Below, in pieces: positions 9,001 to 16,824 of a stretch of 30,060 bases of DNA; within the stretch, counting starts at the first letter, position 1, and every line of letters starts with the position of its first letter. The notes below the pieces were generated by a model that saw only the letters and a program-made list of their open reading frames with translations, made no database searches and was not told the origin of the DNA. The translations under genes and the position numbers were made by a program. Source of the DNA: Spirogloea muscicola (lineage: Eukaryota; Streptophyta; Zygnematophyceae; Spirogloeales; Spirogloeaceae). Where the stretch lies: assembly GCA_009602725.1 (NCBI GenBank), contig WELB01000098.1, positions 205,756 to 235,815 on the forward strand, in the 5' to 3' direction.

Positions 9001-10426
9001 CCGAAGATTGTGTCCGCTCCTGCGCCAGTGTCTATTGTATCGCCCCCTGCTTGCAAGTCGTTGGCAATATAACTGAGCAATGTTTCTATGATTCGCATAG
9101 CAAGAGATTGAGGTCTTCGGACAGGTTCTGTAGACTCTGGCTACCAATTGCCTTCAGCTGTGTAACTGCAGCTTTCAATCGTGGAGCTGCGAGTAGAAGA
9201 AGAACTAGAAGAGACTCAAGGAAGAGCTTCTTGCGACTGCACCATCATTGCCAAAAGCGAAGTCCTTGACTTCAGGTCTGAAGTCGCCCCACAGCAGATC
9301 GCCACGCGGTCCGCCAGAGATGATGTTGTCAGCCGGGATGAGAGCCAGGACCGCGGGGTCGGATGCGGGGTCCACGGGTGCATCGCCAGCCTTTGGGACT
9401 GGCAGGCTGGGCTGGATTGTGCCGGCTGGTGGTGGTGGAGACGCTGCAGAGGACAGTGGACGGTCACTACAGTGTACCCACACCCACTCGTGCAATTGGT
9501 GAGGATCACAAGCTTGTCCTGCCGTCGTTCTGGCCCAGCTGACAGGTTTGGCCCAATACATTTCGGCTCGTGAGCAGGGGCCGCGCGAATGGGTGGGCCT
9601 GGTACCATCGGGAGGAGGTGGTGAGGGCGGCAACAGTGGAGGAGGAGGGGAGGAGGAGGGTGGCGGCAGAAGTGGTGGTGGGGGGGCCGGGGGCGGGGTC
9701 GAGCTGGGAGGCGGCGGTGGAGGAGGAGGGTTGGGGCCTGCAGGGGGAGTGCCGTCAAGTCATGGCTGCTGAAGGCTGGGAGAGAGTGCCATGCAGCTGC
9801 AAGCGTGGCCCCGGCAAAGGTGCCACGAGCTGCCGACAGCGCGTACACAGCAGGGCCATGGCCAGGGCCTGCAGCTTGCGAAGGGACAGTGTTGTCACGA
9901 GCTGGGTGGTTTGTGGCCGGGCATGATGTGAGGCCCTCACCTGCAGAGTGGCTGGCCTTCTTGTGCATGCCCTTCCCGGCTGGATGCATGCCCTTCGCAG
10001 CAGCTGCATTGCCATCGCCCGTGCACATGTGGCCGTCAACAGGTCGTCAGCCACCTGTGGGGTGATCGGCGGGGTAATGTAGGGAGAAGAAAGAGCCCAA
10101 TGCCGGTGCCAGTCCCTTGACTCCATTATAGTGCGACTTGGTGGCAGATCAGACCACCGGGACCACTCTAGTTCCCCAACCAGCCACGGTTGTAGGGAGC
10201 TCTGTCTGACGAGCACACTCAGCCTCGCTCGCCACGTCTAGAAGAATGTCCGTTACACCGAATGCCGCATTGCAGCGGCCCGCGTCATTGCAAGGCCGCC
10301 TCATTGCAGGCGGAGAGCCGGGGGTGGGGGGCGAGCCTCACAAGGGGATGGCGCGAAGAGCGTGAGGACGAGGAGCGCCGTCAGCGCGAGACGAGCGAGG
10401 AGGGGCAGCAGCGGGCGCGGGGCCAT
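6040..10426 (-). CDS. secreted RTX-type calcium-binding repeat protein
   Basis: Predicted extracellular protein whose GGxGxDxUx nonapeptides should fold as a calcium-binding parallel beta-roll. Exon 1 (10426-10342) encodes a classic signal peptide (basic start, then a Leu-rich core) and ends at GTGAGG. The region 9.2-9.8 kb holds a proline-rich stretch (runs of PPPP with Ser) and a first repeat-like segment (ADNIISGGPRGDLLWGDF), but its exon borders are unresolved. Downstream exons join in phase: 9072-8817, 8723-8579, 8362-8276, 8107-8043, 7929-7724, (gap), 7265-7190, 6971-6883, 6653-6435 and 6303-6040 (stop). I count about 22 nonapeptides, for example GGLGDDDLY, GGPGNDRLI, GGDGNDRMT and GGAGDDFLF. 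The last exon is a Ser/Thr-rich non-repeat domain with SLPGCDTP; the exon at 7929 has a similar VVGCATP. RTX repeats are mostly bacterial, so an ancient transfer is possible, but the introns show that the gene is now eukaryotic. There is no toxin-type hydrophobic, acylation or protease domain in what I can read. Confidence 0.85.
9625..9752 (-). repeat. proline-rich low-complexity coding tract in the RTX gene
   Basis: On the minus strand one frame reads as an almost pure Pro/Ser/Leu tract (blocks such as PPPPPPPPSSTPPPAPPPP) from DGTPPAGPN to PPSPPPPDGT. Such tracts are typical of hydroxyproline-rich linkers in algal wall and matrix proteins. The other two minus frames are also open here, so frame choice rests on the pattern alone. 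An in-frame TGA sits just upstream at about 9763, so the acceptor that opens this frame was not found. Confidence 0.55.
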
Positions 10427-10692
10427 GGCGCGCCCGCGCTCCCGGAGCTGCTGGGACGCGGGGAGGAGGAGGAGCAGACGGGGGCCAGGACGGGGTGGCT
10501 GGGGGCTGGTGGGCTCGGAAGGTCCGGCGGGCCGGTTGGCGCTGACCAGGCGGACGAAGACTGCGGCTGCCGATATTTGTGCGAGCGGCTGTGACGGCCA
10601 GCCAGGTGCATACAGGCGGTGCTCATGACCATGTTAGCGGAGCCACAGATGAGGCAGACTGGGCGCTCGTGTTTGTTACATACCACTTGTGG

Positions 10693-10946
10693 GAGAGAGA
10701 GAAGGCGCGCGGGGCGCATGAATTGAAAGGGAGGCCAATTCAAGCCAATACATTGTTCAGGCAGAGTCGAGTGCAGACTAAACAATGCTACATAATACGG
10801 AGACCTAATCTAAGGTACCTAAGATGACATTAGTACCCACGGGTGAGCACAAACAAATCTGACAAGCTAACTTGGGGAGCTGGAGCGCCGCCACGAAAGC
10901 CGGAGGCCTGACTTAGAGCGCGCCCTGCACGTTGATGAAGAGCCAA
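10693..10946 (-). mobile_element. dispersed retroposon copy A (about 254 bp)
   Basis: This block is nearly identical to 28559-28811. Its first 120 bases also match 26293-26415, and about 75 bases match 28137-28212 on the other strand. All copies share the end that reads GGCGCGCGGGGC next to GAGAGAGA and differ in where the other end stops, the pattern of 5'-truncated retroposons. On the minus strand the shared 3' end is CGCGCGCCTTCTCTCTC. It contains the spurious peptide CIGLNWPPFQF, which is repeat, not gene. Confidence 0.7.
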
Positions 10947-11267
10947 ATGTGGGAGACGAGACGAGTAAGACACAGGAAGTCAGCTGACCAGGCGGCAGGG
11001 GGAGGCGGGTCGCGCCGGGCCAGTCCGGGCTGGCGGGGTGCAGCGAAGCACCCCAACCCCCCCCCCGGAGCCGCTCCACGTGCGGCACCCGGCACACGGC
11101 AGGCGGGTCGGCGCCGTCGGGCTGACCGCGCCCCGCCATCGGGCTGACCGCGCACATGCTCGGCCCGACAGAGAAGAGCGCTTCCAAAAACACTGGTGGC
11201 TGCGACAGCTACCTGCAACCCGGGCAAAGGTCCTCGTCGGTACTTGTTGATGCGAAGCCCTTCCAAT

Positions 11268-11411
11268 GAGAAAGAGGGGCTGGCAAAGCCAGCCCAAAAA
11301 GAATGGACAATGTCCAAAGCCGAAGAATGAGATGCCGAGGAAGGACTCCTCTACTCTACCAATCACGACAACATACTAGGGAAGCTCAGTACCCGCGAGT
11401 GAGCAACATCA
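11268..11411 (-). repeat. direct repeat unit 1 (144 bp, offset 208)
   Basis: It matches 11476-11619 base for base except for about three substitutions (AAGAGG/ACGAGG, AATGAG/ACGAG, CCAATC/CCGATC). Each unit includes the hairpin, the tail and an ORF end. The near identity indicates a recent duplication or two very young insertions. Confidence 0.85.
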
Positions 11412-11475
11412 AGACGAAGAAGGAAGAAGTGGCACTCCCAATGGGGGCATCAAAGTCGAAGAAGGCTCGCCCATA

Positions 11476-11619
11476 GAGAACGAGGGGCTGGCAAAGCCAG
11501 CCCAAAAAGAATGGACAATGTCCAAAGCCGAAGAACGAGATGCCGAGGAAGGACTCCTCTACTCTACCGATCACGACAACATACTAGGGAAGCTCAGTAC
11601 CCGCGAGTGAGCAACATCA
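11476..11619 (-). repeat. direct repeat unit 2 (144 bp, offset 208)
   Basis: Partner of 11268-11411. The 64 bases between the units contain a second copy of the GGCTCGCCCATAGAGAA motif that precedes the hairpin. Confidence 0.85.
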
Positions 11620-12454
11620 GGTCCGAGTAGCTCGAGGCAGGGAAGGAGGCACTCCGCCGAGACCCGGAGGCAGCGGCCCTTCCAATGGGGGCAAGGGCTG
11701 CGAAAAGCCAGCCCAAAAGAATTGACAAAGGTTCGAAGGGGCCTAAGAGCGTTGAGCAGCTACAAAGGGGCCTGAGGATGCGATGGGAAAACGGGGGAGG
11801 ATGGATCACTCAGTAATTACGAGAGGAAAACGCGGCCGAATTGACTGGTGGCTGGGAGAAGCCAGCCAGAGAGAGGAGCCTCAGATCCGACAGACTAGCT
11901 GCCGGGAAGCTATCACCCTGACGAAGGCCAGAGGCCGCAGCAAGAGAGAAGAAGAAGTGGCACTCCCAATGGGGGCAAGGGCTGCGAAAAGCCAGCCCAA
12001 AAAGAATTCACAAAGGTTCAGAGGGGCCTAAGAGCGGTGAGCAGCTACAAAGGGGCCTGAGGATGCTATGGTAAAACAGGGGGAGGATGGATCACTCAGT
12101 AAGTACGAGTGAGGAGCCTCAGATCCGACAGACTAGCTGCCGGGAAGCTATCACCCTGACGAAAACCAGAGCCCGCAGCGAGAACACGGCGAGAGCACGG
12201 AGAGAGAGAGAGAGAGCAGCAAGATGCAGAGCGTGGGCCATGGACCGCTGGAGGGACACTGACAATCTCATCCGGTATACCTGAGCCCACGAGCCAGCTG
12301 CATTGAAGTCAGCCGGCTCGCCGCGCCGGGGGGGATACAGCACGCCGCGCGAGCCTGGCCAGCAGGTCGAGCCACTGGGACCCGAGAGCCCCGTCGGTAC
12401 TTGTTGATGTCGAATCGCCAAGTATGTGGTGATCGCCTCGCCCAGGTGTAACGC

Positions 12455-12592
12455 ATGCGCCCGTCTGTGTCGGCTGCAGCGGTCAATGGCACCCGCGTTG
12501 CATCTGGTGCCGGTCGCGCCTCTGGCTACAGCCAGGGGACCCGCTACCCGGAGACTAGTTTCTCTGACCTGCGGCTGCTCAGCAGGAAGGGG
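12455..12592 (+). mobile_element. LINE ORF-end fragment, plus orientation
   Basis: The peptide ends GYSQGTRYPETSFSDLRLLS, which matches the family C-terminus seen at 19061-19221 and 29793-29834. It has no stop at the usual place, because it runs directly into an oppositely oriented tail unit at 12600. It is a remnant inverted relative to its neighbours. Confidence 0.55.
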
Positions 12593-12599
12593 AAGTGGC

Positions 12600-12930
12600 A
12601 CTCTTGATGGGGGCAAGGGCTGTGAAAAGCCAGCCCGAAAAGAATTGACAAAGGTTCGAAGCCAAAAGATGGAGGGGCCTAAAACGCGTAGCAGCTACAA
12701 CGTGGCCTGAAGATGCTATGTTGGAACGGGGGGAGGATGGAACACCAGTAGTTACGAGTGAGGAGCCTCAAATCCAACAGACTAGCTGCCGGAAAATCAT
12801 TCCCCCTGACGAAAGCCGGAGGCAGCGAGAGCACGGCCAGCACGCAGGTGCAAGGAGTGGGCCATGTCGCGCTGAAGGGAGACTGACAATCGCATGCGAT
12901 ATACTTGGGCCCACGAGCAGCGGCGTTTAG
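12600..12930 (-). mobile_element. LINE 3'-end remnant
   Basis: Read on the minus strand, it starts near 12905 with a degraded QVYRMRLSVSLQR-like segment, passes a frameshift, and ends LLDLRLLTRNY at about 12750. A tail follows with TTGTCAATTCTTTTCGGGC and the hairpin near 12620-12645. Frame breaks show that it is not coding. Confidence 0.55.
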
Positions 12931-13510
12931 CAGGTTGAGCACCCAATGGCCACTTAAGTCGCTGTATGCTTCAGGGTATTGCTTTAGGCTTCTAAATCCT
13001 AACGCCTGTCTGGCCCATTGGAACTTCATTCATTCTAGTTTCTGGAGCTGCCAACCACAGCCACGCCCTCCACTGGAAGAGTCTTCTCTTTCTTCTTCGT
13101 CTGTAATCGTCGATGTCGAATACAACAAAAGGGTGTAGACATGAGAATGCTGCACAAGTGACAACAAACATGAGGAGGAAGAAAGCAAGCGCGGCCAGAT
13201 TGACTGGTGGCTGGGGGAGGCCAGCCCAAAGGACTGGACAAGGTGGAGGAGGAGTCATGCTCAGGTTGGTGTAAAACGGCATTACGAATGCGGTACCTTT
13301 GACTCGCTTCAGTCAGGGACTGTGCCGAAAGAGATGCATTCCTTCCTGCCTCACGTCGTTGCCTACTATTAGTGGCTCTTATGTTCTTTCTTTCTTTCTT
13401 TGACCGTCACACATCAGATGTGGCACTTGTCGCTTCAGGAGGCGGCTTGCCTGGGCCACATGGGCTGCCACGTAGTCGCCACGGTCGCAGCTGGGTGAGC
13501 AGTGCCGTCC

Positions 13511-13542
13511 TGACTAGATGGACACCTTTGTCCATCTAGTCA
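13511..13542. repeat. perfect 14-bp hairpin
   Basis: TGACTAGATGGACA, a CCTT loop, then the exact reverse complement. It sits 23 bases before the left arm of the copia gag palindrome, so it may mark the junction of that rearrangement or be the end of a small inverted-repeat element. Confidence 0.9.
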
Positions 13543-13565
13543 GCACGTGGCCGGTCTTGTTGGCT

Positions 13566-14259
13566 CTACAGCTACATGATATTGGAGCAGAAGTGCCAGT
13601 GCAGCATCAAATTCTTGCTATTATGATGGGCCTTCCACCAGAGTATGCTGCAGTCAAGGATACATTGATGACCAATAGGGACGATCTGACTGTGGAGTTT
13701 GTTTTAGTTCGTCTTCTTTACAAGGAGAGAGAGATAGCATAGCAGAAGCGTGCTTTGCAGGGAATGAATGCAGCCTGAGTGGTCAGACGAATGGTGGAGC
13801 CAGCCCTTAGGGACCATTTGGATCAATCTAGGTGGAATGAGAGCAGGCGACACCAGCCAGACAACAAGGATACAGGTTAGGAATTCTCCAGATCTATCTA
13901 GCTGGTAACGTCTCCCAGCATTCCACCTAGATTAATCTGGAGATTTCCTAACCTGTATCCTGTTGTCTGGCTGGTATCGCCTGCTCTCATTCCACCTAGA
14001 TTGATCCAAATGGTCCCTAAGGTCTGGCTCCACCATTCGTCTGACCACTCAGGCTGCATTCATTCCCTGCACAGCACGCTTCTGCTCTGCTATCTCTCTC
14101 TCCTTGTAAAGAAGACGAACTAAAACAAACTCCGCAGTCAGATTGTCCCTATTGGTCATCAATGTATCCTTGACTGCAGCATATTCTGGTGGAAGGCCCA
14201 TCATGATAGCAAGAATTTGATGCTGCACTGGCACTTCTGCTCCAATATCATGTAGCTGT
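13566..14259. repeat. large palindrome of copia gag sequence
   Basis: The plus-strand segment 13566-13893 is the near-exact reverse complement of 13925-14259, with only a handful of mismatches or single-base indels. Only about 30 bases separate the arms. Both arms encode the gag segment QLHDIGAEVPVQHQILAIMM. The left arm carries a stop (ATAGCATAG against ATAGCAGAG) and is a dead copy. The arms end in CATTCCACCTAGATT-type sequence that is itself repeated near the centre. Confidence 0.9.
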
Positions 14260-14816
14260 GGAGCCAAGACCTCCACTCTATTTACAAACTCCTGTATGCC
14301 TTCATCCTCTTCCTTCTTACACTCTCTGAGACGCATGCTAAGATAGTATGCTCTATCCATGCCTCTGTTTTCAAACTTGAACTTCAGCTGGTCCCAGATC
14401 TGGCTGGCTAACGGCCATCTGACTAGACTCACTAGCTCTTCATCTGAAATATTGGCCATCAAGATGGCTGATGCTGTCTTGTTCTCTCTTGAAGAAGACC
14501 GACACAACCCACGAACCGGATTGACTTCGACCGCATCCCAGACTTCGTGGTATTGAAGTAACCTGATCACCTTCCCCTTCCAGACTGGCCAACTTATCTC
14601 TCTCGAAAGCTTGGGATTAAGGACAGGAAGGGAGCCCGGTGGGCCCATAACCTGGAACTGATCCTGCTCCACCTGTCCTCGCCTATCTTGCTCTGCAGCC
14701 TGAACTTGCTGTTCTCGATCTACGTTCTGTACCTGTCCTTGCTGTCTCACAGCCACTTCTTGTCGTGATGTAGGAGGACCAGCAGACCGTCCTCGTCTAG
14801 GCGCAGATGCAGACAT
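14049..14816 (-). CDS. copia-type retrotransposon gag polyprotein fragment
   Basis: Start chosen at the Met of MSASAPRRGRSAGPP (14816); the frame is open a little further up without a better start. About 255 residues: a Gln/Arg-rich N-terminus, then the UBN2/gag-polypeptide fold of Ty1/copia elements with WPVWKGKVIRLLQYHEVWD, the family-typical IWDQLKFKFENRGMDRAYYL and MMGLPPEYAAVKDTLMT. Gag proteins of this type coat the element's RNA in cytoplasmic particles. The ORF stops before any zinc knuckle, and no protease, integrase or reverse transcriptase follows, because the palindrome interrupts the element. It is therefore a non-autonomous fragment. No long terminal repeats could be identified. 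Confidence 0.85.
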   Translation of the reverse strand: MSASAPRRGRSAGPPTSRQEVAVRQQGQVQNVDREQQVQAAEQDRRGQVEQDQFQVMGPPGSLPVLNPKLSREISWPVWKGKVIRLLQYHEVWDAVEVNPVRGLCRSSSRENKTASAILMANISDEELVSLVRWPLASQIWDQLKFKFENRGMDRAYYLSMRLRECKKEEDEGIQEFVNRVEVLAPQLHDIGAEVPVQHQILAIMMGLPPEYAAVKDTLMTNRDNLTAEFVLVRLLYKEREIAEQKRAVQGMNAA

Positions 14817-14891
14817 GGTCACAAAGAGTTCAGAGTAACACAATGGCTTGCCTGATTACACACAGAGCCGGCGAGCTTCCAGCTCACCTGG

Positions 14892-15094
14892 CCGCACACA
14901 GAGTCGTTGCGCACACAGCGCTGTCTCGTCGCACACAGAGCTGTCGCGCATCCAGCGCCTCGCCTAGCCGCACACAGAGCCGTCACGCACACAGCGCCGC
15001 CTCGCCGCACACAAAGTTGTCGCGCACCCAGCGCCCCACCTAGCCGCACACAAAGCCGTCGCGCACCCAGCGCCGCCTTGCCGCACACAGAGCC
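14892..15094 (+). repeat. 37/39-bp minisatellite, about 5.5 copies
   Basis: The unit starts CCGCACACAGAG and continues CGTCGCGCACCCAGCGCC, ending CTCGC or CACCTAGC. Unit lengths alternate between about 37 and 39 bases, so a two-unit higher-order repeat is likely. It lies just upstream of the copia gag start. Short peptides in all frames here are only the repeat translated. Confidence 0.85.
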
Positions 15095-15429
15095 GCAAGA
15101 TTGTTTGGGGATAATGTGCCCTGCCGGGGCCTCCCCTTATCTAGGGAGTTTCTCATCGGCATAGAAGAACAGGCGTAGTGGGTGATTCTACCGACCCACT
15201 GATTCACCATATTTCTATTCTCAACAGCCGGTCCCTGTGCCCGGCCCCTTCGAGCTTGGCCCCTCGGGCTGGCCCTTCCCCCCGAGGCCACCCCCTCTGT
15301 GTATGAGCAGATTCTTTTTGCCAATGAGATCAGTGGGCTTGCGCCCTACCACTACCAACAAGGGCCAGGCGAGCTCCTTACAACCTATACTGTCTCCTTG
15401 CGTGCTGGCACCCACGCCACCTGCTTTGA

Positions 15430-15780
15430 GTTGCTGCCGGCCTGCTTCTTTACCACCCGGCGGGTGATACCTTTTACCCCCTGGCCATGGACATCCATGG
15501 GTGTTACGGGGGTCGGTGGTCCTCGTTACTTTCGCTGCTGGCCTCTCAAGCTGACCAGCGGCGCCGGGAGCAGGGTGCTGCCCTTCCCGGTGGCTCGGTG
15601 CCTTTGGGTCTGGTGTCCTGCTACCGTATGCGACTGTCTATGTCCCTGCAGCGCTCCCAAGCGCTTGCTTTGCACCGCCGCGCTGGTCGCGCCCTTGCAG
15701 CAGCCTCTGGCTTGCGCAGCGGGGTTGCTCTTCCTCCCCTCAGCTCATCTGACTTCCTACTGCTGACACGGGGGTATTGA
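15430..15780 (+). mobile_element. LINE C-terminal ORF fragment
   Basis: Open to a stop at 15778. The peptide includes HPAGDTFYPLAMDIHGCYGG, then YRMRLSMSLQRSQALALH, RRAGRALAAASG and SSSDFLLLTRGY. The first block matches the end of the relic at 28851-29753, where it follows a restriction-like endonuclease region. The rest matches the ends at 19061 and 12.1 kb. It is therefore the best local view of the family's complete C-terminus. The upstream part (15237-15430) is open but unrecognised. Confidence 0.65.
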
Positions 15781-16760
15781 GGGCGCCCTGTCTGCCTAGC
15801 CTTTGGCTCCGTCATGAACACCTGTATGCATCTGGCTGGCATTTCACAGCCGATTCTTTCATATCAGCAGCCGCTTTCTCTTCTTTGCAGTCTGCTGCCA
15901 TCTCCACCGTAGGCAGGAAAATGTAGACAGAGCGCGGCACTCCCTCGAGGAAAGTCAATTTTCCACCGCCCGAGCCCAATCTAGTGTTGGTGATACTACT
16001 AACCCCGAGCTCTCACGCAGCTCTGAAACTATGTAACGACGGGCCAGGTTCAAGACCATGCCTCCGCCGCCGAGCCTCGGTCTGGCAGCAGCGCGCAAGC
16101 CCAAATTGCCGCTTGTGCTACGTACTGACTTGTGGTTATCGAGCGGGTCAGCTTAGAAGCAGGTGACCATGTGCTTGCTTTTGTACTTGGCCACTCAGGC
16201 CCTCCACAACTCAATACACGCTCCATTTCCTTAGAAGAGCTGCTTCAATGTCGACGACGCTACTCCGCCCTCCTTCCAGATGGTGGCCCAACGCGGCTCT
16301 TGCAGTTGGGCACTGAATCCATCCGCCATCTGCCCTGCACCTGTCACCTCCCTGTTCATCGAGCGCCAGGCATCTTGTGCATGTGGGAAGTGGTGCTCGG
16401 CATTCTCAAGCCACAGGCATTCCTCTCAATGCTCCTGCTCCGGTCAGCTCAGGCATGATCTAGCATGTGGTGAGTGGCGACCTCCACAAGGCAGCTGTGA
16501 GTGGCAGCTACCTCTACAGACGAAGCATGCGCTTTGCAGATTCGGCGCATGCCAGCTGCTTGTCTTCACCGCCGGAGGAGGAGTGGCAGGAGCAGCTCCT
16601 CTGTGCAGTGCCTGGCTGCCGCTCCAGCAACTGCCGAAAGCAGGGCCAGGCGCCGGCCCGCCGCATCTTGCCACACTGCCCATCCAAGCGCAGCCCACAT
16701 ACATCAGAGGCCTGATACAGATCGGAACTTCTTCCATCCTTCAAATAGCTCTTGAATCGT
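15781..16760. other. no gene supported
   Basis: Plus-strand ORFs at 16132-16918 overlap without conserved content. A short similarity links about 16125-16190 and 27625-27700 (GGTTATCGAGCGGGTCA against GGTTACTGAGCGGGTCA, both followed by TGTACTTGGC), so part of this is dispersed repeat. The last, unresolved exon of ARV1 could lie near 16500-16760 on the minus strand. Confidence 0.5.
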
Positions 16761-16824
16761 CAGATCTGACAGGCAGCCCGTATGAGGTCGCCTGCCTTGA
16801 GCCAAGAAGTGACCATGCGACGAC

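Larger units (their letters stand above)
11250..12300 (-). mobile_element. head-to-tail array of LINE-like 3' ends
   Basis: Read on the minus strand, at least four ORF ends follow one another. Each carries a version of SDLRLLTRxY and a stop (about 12096, 11809-11870, 11594 and 11386), and each is followed by a 3' tail with a GGGCTGGC hairpin. The copy near 12290-12096 extends further up, with QVYRMRLSVSLQRSMAHALH. Two tail types alternate: one with CTTTGGACATTGTCCATTC, the other with GATCCATCCTCCCCC and CTTAGGCCCCT. The order suggests repeated insertion of truncated copies into older 3' tails. I see no gene in 10427-13510. Confidence 0.65.

Noticed and set aside
6040-9100. RTX repeats as bacterial contamination or a bacterial toxin gene
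   Set aside because: The frame is interrupted by GT-AG introns whose removal restores the repeats exactly, and the flanks are algal. No toxin-specific domain is visible.
9216-10028. Minus-strand ORF of 270 codons over the RTX gene's 5' half
   Set aside because: Parts of its frame may be used by exons, but taken as one gene it misses the proline-rich frame and the ADNIISGG repeat segment, which lie in another frame.
10381-10785. Minus-strand ORF with CLICGSANMVM as a zinc protein
   Set aside because: Its N-terminal part is retroposon copy A and its C-terminal part overlaps RTX exon 1 in another frame. There is no consistent family.
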